Assembly (NCBI RefSeq): GCF_036347135.1
Contig: NZ_CP108938.1
Span: forward strand, 2,852,001-2,916,000
Direction of reading: 5' to 3'
DNA length: 64,000 bases
From: Streptomyces sp. NBC_00775
GTDB taxonomy: Bacteria > Actinomycetota > Actinomycetes > Streptomycetales > Streptomycetaceae
Below are positions 39,067-49,926 of the stretch, one piece after another; the first letter of the stretch is position 1, and every line of letters begins with the position of its first letter. Position numbers and translations under genes: made by a program. Below the pieces are notes generated by a model. The model was given only the letters and a program-made list of their open reading frames with translations. It had not been told where the DNA came from and made no database searches.

Positions 39067-39906
39067 GTCGCCCTTCGTATACGTGAGGCGCTCGACGGCG
39101 CCGGGCTGGAAGTCGTCCTCGATCTTCTTGCCGTTCACGTACAGCTGGATCGCGCCGGCGTCACCGAGGATGAGGTTGATCTTCGAGCTGTCCTGGAAGG
39201 TCTTGGAGTCGCCCTTCTTGAGCAATCCGTCGAAGAGCATCCGGCCGTTGTGGTCCTTGGCCGAGATCCAGCTGCGTCCGTCCGCCGCACTGACCTGCAC
39301 GGTCACCTTGTCCTGCGGGGCGGCCGCGATGGCGCTGTCGGAGGGGTCCGGCTTCGGATCGGCGGGCTTGCTGGTCTCCGACTTGGGCGAGGCCGACGTA
39401 CTGGTGGTCGGCGTGGACCCCTCGGCGACCTGCGTCTTCGTGTCGTCCCCGCCGCTGCCCTTGACCACGGTGAACCCGACGAAGCCGATCACCGCGACGA
39501 TCGCGGCGACCATGGCGGCGGTCCAGTTCGGCCCGCGCCGCTCGGGGCGGATACGTTCCGCCTCGAAGAGCGGGGCAGCCGGCGTCGGCGCGGGACGCCC
39601 GCCGTGGTCGGCGTCGTACCGGGCGAGCAGCGGGGCGGGATCGAGACGGACGGCGCGTGCCAGGGTCCGGATGTGACCGCGCGCGTAGACATCGCCGCCA
39701 CAGGGGGCGAAGTCGTCCTGCTCGATCGCGTGGACGATGACGATGCGGACCCGGGTGGCGTTGCTGACGTCGTCCACAGTCAGCCCGGCCTCGATGCGTG
39801 CCTGCCGCAGGGCACGGCCGATCGAGAACTGCTCGGCCTCGCGGTCGTCTTCGAACGGACGCTCGTCTTCGGGGGAGTTGCCGTCAGGGGAGTTGCCGAT
39901 GGACAC
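39052..39906 (-). CDS. RodZ-like helix-turn-helix membrane protein
   Basis: A 284-residue protein with an N-terminal XRE/HTH_25 helix-turn-helix of RodZ type ([27 protein letters not shown], about residues 27-53), a single transmembrane helix ([21 protein letters not shown], about 127-147), a Ser/Thr/Pro/Lys-rich spacer and a C-terminal DUF4115 domain ([17 protein letters not shown]...[29 protein letters not shown]). RodZ links MreB to the membrane in cell-wall elongation. GTG 39906 follows GAAAGG; another GTG at 39933 lacks a binding site. Single gene, between rimO and ftsK. Confidence 0.85.
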   Translation of the reverse strand: MSIGNSPDGNSPEDERPFEDDREAEQFSIGRALRQARIEAGLTVDDVSNATRVRIVIVHAIEQDDFAPCGGDVYARGHIRTLARAVRLDPAPLLARYDADHGGRPAPTPAAPLFEAERIRPERRGPNWTAAMVAAIVAVIGFVGFTVVKGSGGDDTKTQVAEGSTPTTSTSASPKSETSKPADPKPDPSDSAIAAAPQDKVTVQVSAADGRSWISAKDHNGRMLFDGLLKKGDSKTFQDSSKINLILGDAGAIQLYVNGKKIEDDFQPGAVERLTYTKGDPQVG

Positions 39907-39939
39907 GGGGGCGCCTTTCGAGCGTGTAGCCACCTGTGC

Positions 39940-40217
39940 TGGAGGTTCAGTCTAGGGGGGGTACGAAAGGGTGGGGCAACCGGGCGGTGGGACTTTGTAC
40001 GCCATCAGAATGGCCGGTCATCCTGATGCTGGGACATGTGTGCGTCCCTTCGCTCAACTTGACGTACGCCGAAGGGAAACGGTTGCCCGCCGTTCCCTTA
40101 CGGGTGAGTCACGTTCGAATATCAACGAACCGCCGCCGGCCGGCCCGCTCCATGGCCGCCCGCCGTGAACCCACCCGCACGGTGACCGACCTGTCCCGTT
40201 TTCCTCCGCCGGAGGCA
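39940..40217. other. intergenic region between rodZ-like gene and ftsK
   Basis: About 280 bases that hold the rodZ promoter side and the 3' end of ftsK. A loose inverted pair around GTTCCCTTACGGG (about 40093) is the only structure; no gene visible. Confidence 0.35.
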
Positions 40218-42956
40218 CTACGCGTCAGCCTCCCCACGAATCACGGCGAGCACTCCATCCAGCTCATCACCCTTCACAAGAACGTCACGAGCCTTGGAAC
40301 CCTCGCTGGGTCCGACGATGCCGCGGGACTCCATGAGGTCCATCAGCCGCCCTGCCTTGGCGAAGCCGACGCGCAGCTTGCGCTGGAGCATCGAGGTGGA
40401 CCCGAACTGCGAGGTGACGACCAGCTCGGCGGCCGCGCACAGCAGGTCGAGGTCGTCGCCGATGTCCTCGTCGATCTCCTTCTTCTGCTTGGTGCCCACG
40501 GTGACGTCGTCCCGGAAGACCGGCGCCATCTGGTCCTTGCAGTGCTGCACGATCGCCGCGACCTCGTCCTCGGTGACGAAGGCGCCCTGCATACGGGTGG
40601 GCTTGTTGGCGCCCATCGGCAGGAACAGCCCGTCGCCCTTGCCGATCAGCTTCTCGGCGCCCGGCTGGTCGAGGATGACCCGGCTGTCGGCGAGCGAGGA
40701 GGTGGCGAACGCGAGCCTGGAGGGCACGTTCGCCTTGATCAGACCGGTGACGACGTCGACGGACGGCCGCTGGGTGGCGAGCACCAGGTGGATGCCGGCG
40801 GCGCGCGCGAGCTGCGTGATGCGCACGATCGAGTCCTCGACGTCTCGTGGTGCGACCATCATCAGGTCGGCGAGCTCATCGACGATCACCAGCAGATACG
40901 GATAGGTCTTGAGCTCCCGCTCGCTGCCTTCCGGCGTCTTGAGCTTGCCGTCGCGGATGGCCTGGTTGAAGTCGTCGATGTGCCGGTAGCCGAACGCCGC
41001 GAGGTCGTCGTAGCGCAGATCCATCTCCCGTACGACCCACTGCAGCGCCTCGGCGGCCCGCTTCGGGTTGGTGATGATCGGCGTGATCAGGTGCGGAATG
41101 CCCTCGTACGCGGTCAGCTCGACCCGCTTGGGGTCGACGAGGACCATGCGGACGTCCTCGGGAGTCGCACGGACCATGACGGACGTAATCAGGCAGTTAA
41201 TGCATGACGATTTGCCGGAACCGGTGGCTCCGGCGACCAGCACGTGCGGCATCTTCGCCAGGTTGGCCATCACATAGCCGCCCTCGACGTCCTTGCCGAG
41301 CGCGACCAGCATCGGGTGGTCGTCCTCCGCGGCATCGGCCAGCCGCAGCACATCCCCCAGGTTGACCATCTCGCGGTCGGTGTTCGGGATCTCGATGCCG
41401 ACCGCGGACTTGCCGGGGATCGGGCTGATGATCCGCACGTCGGGGCTGGCGACGGCGTACGCGATGTTCTTGGTGAGCGCGGTGATCCGCTCGACCTTCA
41501 CGGCGGGGCCGAGCTCGACCTCGTAGCGCGTGACCGTCGGACCGCGCGTGAAGCCGGTGACCGCGGCGTCGACCTTGAACTCCATGAAGACGTTCTGCAG
41601 CGAGGCGACGACCGCGTCGTTGGCGGCGCTGCGCGTCTTGCCGGGGCCGCCGCGCTCCAGGAGGTCGAGCGACGGCAGGGAGTAGGTGATGTCGCCGGAG
41701 AGCTGGAGCTGTTCCGCGCGCGGGGGCAGGTCGCGCGGCTCGGCGGGCGCGGCCTTGGTGAGGTCGGGCACGACCGACTCGACCGGCAGGGCCTCCTGCT
41801 TGGGCCGCTTGGCGCCCGGGGGGACCTTGGCACGCGCGGCCGGTACGGGTGTCGTCTCCTCGTACCCGTCGCGCTCCACGGTGACGCCCTGCGTCAGGTC
41901 GGCGACCAGCGGCGAGGGCGGCATCCCGTGCAGCACGGCTCCGTCGAGCGCGGCTGCCGCCGCCGCGGCGACGTCCACCGCGTCCATCGGCCGGTTCATG
42001 TCGGGCTGCTGCACCGCGGGGCGTCTGGGGCGGCTCCGGCGCTTGGTGAGCGCCTCCTGCTCGGCACTGTCGGGGTCGTACTCCTCAGGGGCGCGCGAGC
42101 GCCTCCGGGAGCGCGCGGGGAGCGCCTCGCGCCACTGCTCGTCGTAGCGCTCGTCGTCCTCGCCCAGTTCGTCCTCGTCGAGGTCGGCGTGGACGACGCC
42201 CAGTTTCTGGCCGAGCAGCCGCAGCCGCTGCGGAATCGCGTTGACCGGGGTCGCCGTGACGACGAGCAGCCCGAAGATCGTGAGCAGCACAAGGAGCGGT
42301 ACGGCGAGGACGTCGCCCATCGTGTACGTCAGCGGGGTGGCCGCGCCCCAGCCGATGAGCCCGCCGGCGTCCCTTATCGCCTGCATGCCGTCGCTGCGCG
42401 CGGGCGCCCCGCACGCGATGTGGACCTGGCCGAGGACACCGATCACGAGCGCGGACAGGCCGATCACGATGCGGCCGTTGGCGTCGGGCTGCTCGGGGTG
42501 CCGGATGAGCCGGGCCGCGATGACGCCGAGCAGTATCGGGACGAGCAGGTCGAGGCGGCCGAAGGCACCGGTCACCAGCATCTCGACGAGGTCGCCCACC
42601 GGGCCGCGCAGATTGGACCACGTACCCGCCGCGACGATCAGCGACAGGCCGAGCAGCAGGAGCGCGACACCGTCCTTGCGGTGCGCCGGGTCGAGGCCCT
42701 TCGCGCCCCGCCCTATGCCGCGGAACATCGCCCCGACGGCGTGCGCGATGCCCAGCCACACTGCGCGTACGAGTTTGTACACGCCCGCGGTCGGGTTGGG
42801 CGCCGGCGCGGGAGCGGGCTTCTTCGCCGCGGTCTTCTTGGCGGGCGCCTTCTTGGCGGCTGCCTTTTTCGCGGGGGCCTTCTTCGCCGGAGCCTTCGTC
42901 GGAGCGGCCGCCTTCTTCGCGGGCGGCTTCTTGGCTGCGGACTGACGTGAGGCCAT
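40218..42956 (-). CDS. ftsK: DNA translocase FtsK/SpoIIIE
   Basis: A 912-residue septal DNA pump. The N-terminus is a cytosolic Lys/Ala/Pro-rich array of about 50 residues (PAKKAAAPTKAPAKKAPAKKA-type blocks), histone-H1-like, then four transmembrane helices (about 95-240), a long acidic/basic linker to about 440, the motor with Walker A AGATGSGKSS and Walker B YLLVIVDELADLMM, and the gamma winged helix SMLQRKLRVGFAKAGRLMDLMESRGIVG that reads KOPS-type sites. Clears chromosomes from sporulation and division septa. ATG 42956 was taken (MASRQSAAKKP). Confidence 0.95.
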   Translation of the reverse strand: MASRQSAAKKPPAKKAAAPTKAPAKKAPAKKAAAKKAPAKKTAAKKPAPAPAPNPTAGVYKLVRAVWLGIAHAVGAMFRGIGRGAKGLDPAHRKDGVALLLLGLSLIVAAGTWSNLRGPVGDLVEMLVTGAFGRLDLLVPILLGVIAARLIRHPEQPDANGRIVIGLSALVIGVLGQVHIACGAPARSDGMQAIRDAGGLIGWGAATPLTYTMGDVLAVPLLVLLTIFGLLVVTATPVNAIPQRLRLLGQKLGVVHADLDEDELGEDDERYDEQWREALPARSRRRSRAPEEYDPDSAEQEALTKRRSRPRRPAVQQPDMNRPMDAVDVAAAAAAALDGAVLHGMPPSPLVADLTQGVTVERDGYEETTPVPAARAKVPPGAKRPKQEALPVESVVPDLTKAAPAEPRDLPPRAEQLQLSGDITYSLPSLDLLERGGPGKTRSAANDAVVASLQNVFMEFKVDAAVTGFTRGPTVTRYEVELGPAVKVERITALTKNIAYAVASPDVRIISPIPGKSAVGIEIPNTDREMVNLGDVLRLADAAEDDHPMLVALGKDVEGGYVMANLAKMPHVLVAGATGSGKSSCINCLITSVMVRATPEDVRMVLVDPKRVELTAYEGIPHLITPIITNPKRAAEALQWVVREMDLRYDDLAAFGYRHIDDFNQAIRDGKLKTPEGSERELKTYPYLLVIVDELADLMMVAPRDVEDSIVRITQLARAAGIHLVLATQRPSVDVVTGLIKANVPSRLAFATSSLADSRVILDQPGAEKLIGKGDGLFLPMGANKPTRMQGAFVTEDEVAAIVQHCKDQMAPVFRDDVTVGTKQKKEIDEDIGDDLDLLCAAAELVVTSQFGSTSMLQRKLRVGFAKAGRLMDLMESRGIVGPSEGSKARDVLVKGDELDGVLAVIRGEADA

Positions 42957-43080
42957 GTGTGTGAGGTTACCGGTGGAGACGACAGCGGACACGTGTGCCC
43001 AGTGCTTCACCCGTTCGTGTCGCCCTTGCCTGGGACCAGAACTGACGCCTGCTCACTCAGAACGCACGGCTCGGTGGCGC

Positions 43081-43764
43081 TCAGTTCTGCGACGGCACCG
43101 AAGGTGCCCCGCTCCCTGTGCCCGGCTCCAACGCGTCCAGTGCCCTGCGCAACCCCGTGAGTTTGCGTTCGAGATGGGCCGCGGTCGCCACCGCCGCCGC
43201 GTCCGCCGAGTCGTCGTCGAGCTGCTTGGACAGCGCCTCGGCCTGTTCCTCAACGGCCGCGAGCCGCGCGGAGAGTTCGGCGAGGAGTCCGGCGGGCTCC
43301 TTGGCCTCGCCGAGTGCCGCCTTGCCGCCGCCCTCCAGCTGAAGCCGCAGCAGGGCCGCCTGCTCCCGGAGTTGGCAGTTCTTCATATAGAGCTCGACGA
43401 AGACGGAGACCTTCGCGCGCAGCACCCATGGGTCGAACGGCTTGGAGATGTAGTCCACCGCACCCGCCGCGTACCCCCGGAAGGTGTGGTGCGGGCCGTG
43501 GTTGATGGCGGTGAGGAAGATGATCGGGATGTCCCGGGTCCGCTCTCGCCGCTTGATGTGCGCGGCGGTTTCGAAACCGTCCATGCCCGGCATCTGGACG
43601 TCCAGCAGAATGACCGCGAAGTCGTCCGTGAGCAGCGCTTTGAGCGCTTCCTCCCCGGACGATGCCCGTACCAGTGTCTGATCGAGCGCGGAGAGGATCG
43701 CCTCCAGCGCCAGCAGATTCTCCGGCCGGTCATCGACCAGGAGGATCTTGGCCTTCTGCACCAT
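43081..43764 (-). CDS. osaB: response regulator OsaB-like (receiver + coiled coil)
   Basis: A 227-residue response regulator without a DNA-binding domain. Receiver motifs: VDDRPEN with acidic residues near 11-12, phospho-acceptor Asp55 (LLDVQMPGMDGFETA), LTAINH and ISKPFDP. The C-terminal about 80 residues are a coiled coil (LAELSARLAAVEEQAEALSKQL). GGAGG eight bases before ATG 43764 fixes the start. In S. coelicolor the neighbouring, same-orientation OsaA hybrid kinase and OsaB are required for osmoadaptation and aerial growth; architecture and neighbourhood match here. The 343-base gap to osaA should carry its own promoter. Confidence 0.9.
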   Translation of the reverse strand: MVQKAKILLVDDRPENLLALEAILSALDQTLVRASSGEEALKALLTDDFAVILLDVQMPGMDGFETAAHIKRRERTRDIPIIFLTAINHGPHHTFRGYAAGAVDYISKPFDPWVLRAKVSVFVELYMKNCQLREQAALLRLQLEGGGKAALGEAKEPAGLLAELSARLAAVEEQAEALSKQLDDDSADAAAVATAAHLERKLTGLRRALDALEPGTGSGAPSVPSQN

Positions 43765-44107
43765 GGCCCGCCCTCCTCGCCCCGGCATGGGGCCTCCCCT
43801 GTCCGCAGGACTTGGGGAAGCACCGGGCGCCGCCCCAGGGGACGACTCCCTTGCGCCGCCCGTCCTTGTGCCGGTCATGGTAGCCGCACCCCGCCTGTCG
43901 CCACACCCTGTCACCGCGATGTCACTGTGCACGTAGCAGAAACGCAGCGGGAGACCAGAAGGTTCCCCGAATCCCGTACTTCTACACGGCTTCGGCCACA
44001 GTCAGTTATGCGCGGTCCGGCCTGCCGCACCGCCGGTTCGGCGTGCACGGCCCGGCGTTCCGGTCATCGACATCGCGTCGCGACCGGACTCGCCGGACAA
44101 GAGTCTG
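43765..44107. promoter_or_regulatory. osaB upstream region / osaA downstream region
   Basis: 343 bases between osaB and osaA. A 6-bp stem (44060-44065 with 44082-44087) could end the osaA transcript. Promoter sequences for osaB must be here but no hexamers stand out. Confidence 0.35.
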
Positions 44108-47100
44108 TCACCCCTCACGCATCCACTGCTCCATCACAGAGAGCAGGTGATCGGGATCGACCGGTTTCGTCACGTAGTCGGAAGCTCCTGACTCAATTGC
44201 CTTCTCCCTGTCGCCCTTCATGGCCTTCGCCGTGAGCGCGATGATCGGCAGCCCGGCGAACTGCGGCATACGCCGAATCGCCGTCGTCGTCGCGTATCCA
44301 TCCATCTCGGGCATCATGATGTCCATCAGGACGACCGTCACATCGTCGTGCTGCTCCAGGACTTCGATGCCCTCGCGGCCGTTCTCGGCGTACAGCACCG
44401 AAAGGCCGTGCTGCTCAAGGACGCTGGTCAGCGCGAACACATTGCGGATGTCGTCGTCGACGATCAGCACCTTCTCGCCCTCGAACCGGATCCCACGGCG
44501 AGGCTGCGGCGCCGCGTCCTGCTGGCCCGGAGCCGCCCACGGCTCCTGAGCCGCGCCCCCGGCGCCGTTCGGCTGGCCCGGCAGCGCGGTTCGCTGGTCG
44601 ACCGCGGACACCGCCCTGCGTCGCCTCCTGAAGAGCGCGGCGGGCCCGTTCTGGGTCTCCTGGTACGACTTCACCTCGGCCGGCGTCTCGATGCCGACCC
44701 CGGACAGCTCGGCCTCGGAGGCCAGCAGCTCCCCGGCCTCCAGCGCCGGCGCGAGCTGCCCGTAGCCCTGGGGCGGCAGTTCGCTGGGGTGCAGCGGCAA
44801 ATACAGCGTGAACGTGGAACCGCGTCCCGGCTCGCTCTGCGCGTGGATCTCGCCGCCCAGCAGCCGCGCGATCTCCCGCGAGATGGACAGCCCCAGACCC
44901 GTACCGCCGTACTTCCTGCTTGTCGTGCCGTCCGCCTGCTTGAAGGCCTCGAAAATGACCCGCATCTTGCTGGCCGCGATGCCGATGCCGGTGTCCGTCA
45001 CGGAGAACGCGATCAGATCGGCGTCCGCGTCCCGCAGTGAACCGGCCTCCAGGAGCTGTTCCCGGATGGCCACCGGAACGTCCGCCCCGGCGGGCCGGAT
45101 CACCAATTCGACCGCTCCGGAGTCGGTGAACTTCACCGCGTTCGAGAGCAGGTTGCGCAGCACCTGGAGGAGGCGCTGTTCGTCGGTGTGCAGCGTGGCG
45201 GGCAGTTCCGGCGAGACCCGTACGGAGAAATCGAGGCCCTTCTCTGCGGTCAGCGGACGGAAAGTGGCCTCTACGTAGTCGACGAGTTGGACCAGCGCGA
45301 TGCGTGTCGGCGACACGTCCATCTTGCCCGCCTCGACCTTCGACAGATCGAGGATGTCGTTGATCAGCTGGAGCAGGTCGGAGCCCGCGCCATGGATCGT
45401 CTCGGCGAACTCGACCTGCTTCGGGGTGAGGTTCGTGTCCGCGTTGTCGGCGAGCAACTTGGCGAGAATCAGCAGGGAGTTGAGCGGTGTGCGCAGCTCG
45501 TGCGACATGTTCGCCAGGAACTCGCTCTTGTAGCGCATCGAGACCGCGAGCTGTTCGGCGCGCTCCTCCAGGACCTGCCGGGCCTCTTCGATCTCGGTGT
45601 TCTTGACCTCGATGTCCCGGTTCTGCTGGGCCAGCAGCTCGGCCTTCTCCTCCAGCTCCGCGTTGGAGTCCTGGAGCGCCTTCTGCCGGTTCTCCAACTC
45701 GGCCGACCGCTCACGGAGTTGCTCGGTGAGCTCCTGCGACTGCCTGAGCAGCACCTCCGTCTTGGTGTTGACGGAGATCGTGTTCACACTGGTCGCGATC
45801 ATCTCGGCGATCTGGTTCAGGAAGTCCTTCTGGATCTGCGTGAACGGCGTGAAGGACGCCAGTTCGATGACGCCGAGCACGGTCCCCTCGAAGAGCACCG
45901 GGAGCACGATCACCTGCGCCGGGGGCGCCTCGCCGAGCCCGGAGGAGATCTTCAGATAGCCGCTCGGCGCGTTCTCCACCAGGATCGTGCGCTTCTCCTG
46001 GGCGGCCGTCCCGATCAGCGCCTCACCGGGCCGGAACGACGTCGGCATGGAGCCCATCGAGTAGCCGTACGACCCGAGCATGCGCAGCTCGTACGCGTCC
46101 TCGTCCTCGGCGACCGCCTCCTTGCCGTCGACCAGCGGCATGGAGAGGAAGAACGCGCCGTGCTGCGCGGAGACGACAGGTGTCAGCTCGCTCATGATCA
46201 GCGAGGCCACGTCGTCGAGGTCGCGGCGCCCCTGCATCAGGGCGGAGATGCGGGCGAGGTTGCCCTTGAGCCAGTCCTGCTCCTTGTTGGCGATGGTGGT
46301 GTCGCGCAGGTTGGCGATCATCTTGTTGATGTAGTCCTGAAGTTCCTGGATCTCGCCGGAGGCGTCCACGTCGATCTTCAGGTTCAGGTCGCCGCGGGTC
46401 ACCGCGGTCGCCACGCGCGCGATGGCACGCACCTGCCGGGTCAGGTTCCCGGCCATCTCGTTCACCGACTCGGTGAGGTCGCGCCAGGTGCCGTCGACGT
46501 CACGCACGCGTGCCTGGCCGCCCAGCTGCCCCTCGGTGCCCACCTCGCGGGCGACTCGGGTGACCTCCTCCGCGAAGGACGAGAGCTGGTCGACCATCGT
46601 GTTGATGGTGGTCTTGAGCTCCAGGATCTCGCCGCGCGCGTCGATGTCGATCTTCTTGGTCAGGTCGCCCTTGGCGATGGCCGTCGTGACCATCGCGATG
46701 TTCCGCACCTGGCCGGTCAGGTTGGACGCCATCCCGTTCACGGACTCGGTGAGGTCCTTCCACGTACCGGACACGCCCGGCACGCGCGCCTGCCCGCCGA
46801 GGATGCCGTCCGTGCCCACCTCGCGGGCCACCCGGGTGACCTGGTCGGCGAACGAACTCAGCGTCTTCACCATCGTGTTGACGGTGTCGGCGAGCTGGGC
46901 GACCTCGCCGCTCGCCTCGACGGTGACCTTCTTGGTGAGGTCGCCGTTGGCCACCGCGGTCGCGACCTGCGAGATGTTGCGCACCTGGTTGGTCAGGTTG
47001 TTGGCCATCACGTTGACGTTGTCGCTCAGGTCCTTCCAGATGCCCGTGACACCCGGCACCCGTGCCTGCCCGCCCAGGTTGCCCTCGGTGCCCACCTCGC

Positions 47101-49609
47101 GGGCCACCAGGGTCACCTGCTCCGCGAAGTTCGACAGCTGGTCGACCATCGTGTTGACGGTGGTGACGAGTTCGAGGATCTCGCCCTTCGCGTCGACGGT
47201 GATCTTCTTCGACAGGTCGCCCTTGGCGACGGCGGTCGTGACCTCGGCGATGTTGCGCACCTGAATGGTCAGGTTGTTCGCCATGAAGTTCACGGACTGG
47301 GTGAGGTCCTTCCAGGTGCCGGAGACACCCTGCACCTCGGCCTGCCCGCCGAGCATGCCCTCGGTGCCCACCTCGCGGGCCACCCGCGTCACCTGCTCGG
47401 CGAAGTTCGAGAGCTGGTCCACCATCGTGTTGAGGGTGTTCTTCAGCTCCAGGATCTCGCCGCGCGCGTCCACGTCGATCTTCTGCGACAGGTCACCGCG
47501 GGCCACCGCCGTCGCGACCTGCGCGATGTTCCGCACCTGCGCGGTGAGGTTGCCGGCCATGCCGTTCACGGAGTCGGTCAGGTCCCGCCACACGCCGGCG
47601 ACACCGGGCACCTGCGCCTGACCGCCGAGACGGCCCTCCGTGCCCACCTCGCGGGCCACCCGGGTCACCTGGTCCGCGAAGGCGGAAAGCTGGTCGACCA
47701 TCGTGTTGATGGTGTTCTTCAGCTCCAGGATCTCGCCGCGCGCGTCGACATCGATCTTCTGCGAGAGATCACCGCGGGCCACCGCCGTGGTGACCTGGGC
47801 GATCTGACGTACCTGCGACGTCAGGTTCCCCGCCATGAAGTTGACGGAGTCGGTGAGTTCCTTCCACGTACCGGAAACGCCGTCCACACGGGCCTGACCA
47901 CCGAGCCGGCCCTCCGTACCCACGTCACGCGCCATCCGCGTCACCTGGTCGGCGAAGCTCGACAGCTGATCCACCATGGTGTTCACGGTGTTCTTCAGCT
48001 GGAGCATCTCGCCGGAGACATCGACCGTGACCTTCTGCGACAGGTCACCGTTGGCAACCGCCGTCGTCACCTGCGCGATGTTGCGCACCTGACCCGTCAG
48101 GTTCTGGAACGCCGTGTTGACGGAGTCGGTGAGGTCCTTCCACGTACCGGCCACACCCGGGACCTGCGCCTGGCCGCCCAGTTCACCCTCGACACCGACC
48201 TCGCGCGCCACACGCGTGACCTCGACACCGAACGACGACAGCTGGTCGACCATCGTGTTGACGGTGTTCTTCAGCTCCAGCATCTCGCCGGCGACCTCGA
48301 CGCTGACCTTCTGGGAAAGGTCACCGTTGGCCACGGCCGTGGTCACCGCGGCGATGTCGCGCACCTGGGTCGTCAGGTTCCGGAAGACCGTGTTGACGGA
48401 GTCCGTCAGGTCCTTCCACGTCCCCGCCGCGCCCGGCACGTTCGCCTGCCCGCCGAGCCGCCCCTCGCCGCCGACCTCGTTGGCCACACGCGTGACCTCG
48501 TCCGCGAACGTCCGCAGCGTCTCGGTCATCTGGTTGATGGTCTCGGCCAGTTGCGCGACTTCACCGCGCGCGCTGACCGTGACCTTCTGCGACAGATCGC
48601 CGCTGGCGACCGCCGTCGTCACCTGAGCGATCCCGCGCACCTGGGCCGTGAGGTTGCCGGCCATCAGGTTCACCGAATCGGTGAGGTCCTTCCACACACC
48701 GGCCACACCGGGCACCTGCGCCTGGCCGCCCAGCTCGCCCTCGGTGCCCACCTCGCGCGCGACTCGCGTCACCTCGGAGGAGAAGGAGGACAGCTGGTCC
48801 ACCATCGTGTTGACGGTGTTCTTGAGCTCCAGCATCTCGCCGGCCACGTGAACCGTGACCTTCCGGGACAGGTCACCCTTGGCGACCGCCGTCGTCACCA
48901 GAGCGATGTCACGTACCTGTGCCGTCAGCCGGTACGCCATGGTGTTGACCGAATCCGTGAGGTCCTTCCACGAACCGGACATCCCACGTACCCGGGCCTG
49001 GCCGCCCAGCTTGCCCTCGGTGCCCACCTCGCTGGCCACGCGCGTGACCTCGTCGGTGAACGTCGACAGCTGGTCGACCAGATTGTTGACTGTCCGCCCG
49101 ACCTTGAGGAACTCCCCGCGCAGCGGATGCCCGTTGCCGTCCGGCGCCTGCGCCCGCAGCTCCATGCGCGGCGACAAGTCGCCCTCCGCGACCGCGGACA
49201 GCACCCGGCCGACCTCGGACACAGGCCGTACGAGATCGTCGACGAGCGCGTTGGAGGCGTCGATCGCCGCCGCCCACGAGCCCTCACAGGCACCCGTCTC
49301 CAGCCGCTCCGTGAGCTTTCCCTCACGCCCGACCATGCGCCGTACACGCGACAGCTCGCCCGTCAGATGCAGATTGCGGTCGGCCACTTCATTGAAAACC
49401 GCCGCAATCTCGGACATCACGCCGTCGCCGGAAACCGTGAGCCGCTTGCGGAAGTTGCCGTCCCGCATCGACACCAGGGCCATGAGCAGCCGGTTCAGGG
49501 CAGCCGTGTCCACCGCCGTGGTGCCATTGCGCGGTGTGCGCCCGTTGTTCAGGGACTGTCCGCCTTTCGCGCGCGCCTTAGTGCCCCGCGTCGCTGCGCC
49601 AGACTCCAC
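44108..49609 (-). CDS. osaA: multi-HAMP hybrid sensor histidine kinase OsaA-like
   Basis: An 1833-residue soluble hybrid kinase, no signal peptide or transmembrane helix. Residues about 40-1100 hold a HAMP array: the GDL(S/T)xK motif occurs 12 times, and the W-(K/R)-DLT-x-SVN motif 11 times, with a period of exactly 92 residues (276 bases). A GAF domain (about 1130-1290), coiled coil, HisKA with His1370 ([12 protein letters not shown]), HATPase ([11 protein letters not shown] box [12 protein letters not shown]) and C-terminal receiver (Asp1763 in [12 protein letters not shown], Lys1815) follow. In S. coelicolor it is the osmotic-stress partner of OsaB. GTG 49609 has GGAGGG five bases upstream. 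The DNA repeats are long enough to recombine. Confidence 0.92.
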   Translation of the reverse strand: MESGAATRGTKARAKGGQSLNNGRTPRNGTTAVDTAALNRLLMALVSMRDGNFRKRLTVSGDGVMSEIAAVFNEVADRNLHLTGELSRVRRMVGREGKLTERLETGACEGSWAAAIDASNALVDDLVRPVSEVGRVLSAVAEGDLSPRMELRAQAPDGNGHPLRGEFLKVGRTVNNLVDQLSTFTDEVTRVASEVGTEGKLGGQARVRGMSGSWKDLTDSVNTMAYRLTAQVRDIALVTTAVAKGDLSRKVTVHVAGEMLELKNTVNTMVDQLSSFSSEVTRVAREVGTEGELGGQAQVPGVAGVWKDLTDSVNLMAGNLTAQVRGIAQVTTAVASGDLSQKVTVSARGEVAQLAETINQMTETLRTFADEVTRVANEVGGEGRLGGQANVPGAAGTWKDLTDSVNTVFRNLTTQVRDIAAVTTAVANGDLSQKVSVEVAGEMLELKNTVNTMVDQLSSFGVEVTRVAREVGVEGELGGQAQVPGVAGTWKDLTDSVNTAFQNLTGQVRNIAQVTTAVANGDLSQKVTVDVSGEMLQLKNTVNTMVDQLSSFADQVTRMARDVGTEGRLGGQARVDGVSGTWKELTDSVNFMAGNLTSQVRQIAQVTTAVARGDLSQKIDVDARGEILELKNTINTMVDQLSAFADQVTRVAREVGTEGRLGGQAQVPGVAGVWRDLTDSVNGMAGNLTAQVRNIAQVATAVARGDLSQKIDVDARGEILELKNTLNTMVDQLSNFAEQVTRVAREVGTEGMLGGQAEVQGVSGTWKDLTQSVNFMANNLTIQVRNIAEVTTAVAKGDLSKKITVDAKGEILELVTTVNTMVDQLSNFAEQVTLVAREVGTEGNLGGQARVPGVTGIWKDLSDNVNVMANNLTNQVRNISQVATAVANGDLTKKVTVEASGEVAQLADTVNTMVKTLSSFADQVTRVAREVGTDGILGGQARVPGVSGTWKDLTESVNGMASNLTGQVRNIAMVTTAIAKGDLTKKIDIDARGEILELKTTINTMVDQLSSFAEEVTRVAREVGTEGQLGGQARVRDVDGTWRDLTESVNEMAGNLTRQVRAIARVATAVTRGDLNLKIDVDASGEIQELQDYINKMIANLRDTTIANKEQDWLKGNLARISALMQGRRDLDDVASLIMSELTPVVSAQHGAFFLSMPLVDGKEAVAEDEDAYELRMLGSYGYSMGSMPTSFRPGEALIGTAAQEKRTILVENAPSGYLKISSGLGEAPPAQVIVLPVLFEGTVLGVIELASFTPFTQIQKDFLNQIAEMIATSVNTISVNTKTEVLLRQSQELTEQLRERSAELENRQKALQDSNAELEEKAELLAQQNRDIEVKNTEIEEARQVLEERAEQLAVSMRYKSEFLANMSHELRTPLNSLLILAKLLADNADTNLTPKQVEFAETIHGAGSDLLQLINDILDLSKVEAGKMDVSPTRIALVQLVDYVEATFRPLTAEKGLDFSVRVSPELPATLHTDEQRLLQVLRNLLSNAVKFTDSGAVELVIRPAGADVPVAIREQLLEAGSLRDADADLIAFSVTDTGIGIAASKMRVIFEAFKQADGTTSRKYGGTGLGLSISREIARLLGGEIHAQSEPGRGSTFTLYLPLHPSELPPQGYGQLAPALEAGELLASEAELSGVGIETPAEVKSYQETQNGPAALFRRRRRAVSAVDQRTALPGQPNGAGGAAQEPWAAPGQQDAAPQPRRGIRFEGEKVLIVDDDIRNVFALTSVLEQHGLSVLYAENGREGIEVLEQHDDVTVVLMDIMMPEMDGYATTTAIRRMPQFAGLPIIALTAKAMKGDREKAIESGASDYVTKPVDPDHLLSVMEQWMREG
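46350..49390. repeat. 276-bp tandem repeat array inside osaA
   Basis: Diverged 92-codon units of the HAMP array, in register. On the minus strand each unit runs from one GDLSQK motif to the next; on the plus strand reading frames of large size arise only as antisense artefacts. Confidence 0.85.
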
Positions 49610-49926
49610 TGTGTCCCTCCCGCAAGGGTTGACCGTTACTGCTCGGCTTACTCGGGTACTTCTGCTCTGCGTGCTGGGAGGCGTTCAGCCTGCCCGGACG
49701 TTCTCCTGGAGCTTGCCCAGTGTTTCACCCCGGCTGAACCAGGCCATAACAGTTCGGCAGCTTCGCACATCGTCCGCACACCTCTGGGCGGAAACACAGG
49801 CGACCGGCATCCGCATGGACGGCGAAGGTAAGTAACCTTGCATGCGGCTGTCCAGCGGTGCCGGTCCCGTCCGGCCTGGGCGGTGGCACGAGCACGAGCG
49901 GGCAGGCATCGGAGGGGCGCCGCACC
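49610..49926. promoter_or_regulatory. divergent osaA / osaC control region
   Basis: 317 bases separate the kinase (leftward) and the OsaC regulator (rightward), so both promoters lie here. The candidate sigma-B-type promoter of osaC is listed separately. The long leader of osaC (over 250 bases) has no evident reading frame. Confidence 0.6.
49635..49659 (+). promoter_or_regulatory. candidate sigma-B-type promoter of osaC
   Basis: GTTA (49635-49638), a 15-base spacer, and GGGTAC (49654-49659) resemble the Streptomyces sigma-B consensus GNNT-N14-16-GGGTAC/T, differing in one base of the -35. It points toward osaC, whose S. coelicolor homologue is part of the sigma-B osmotic response. It lies 268 bases before the start codon, so a long leader is implied. 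Confidence 0.5.

Noticed and set aside
46350..49390. CRISPR-like regular repeat
   Set aside because: The period is 276 bases, in frame with a coding sequence, and the units encode HAMP domains; no short repeat/spacer pattern.
45188..49831. A 1547-codon open frame on the plus strand opposite osaA
   Set aside because: It is an antisense image of the repetitive HAMP array, rich in Arg/His/Leu, with no ribosome binding site or family motif; osaA on the other strand is certain.
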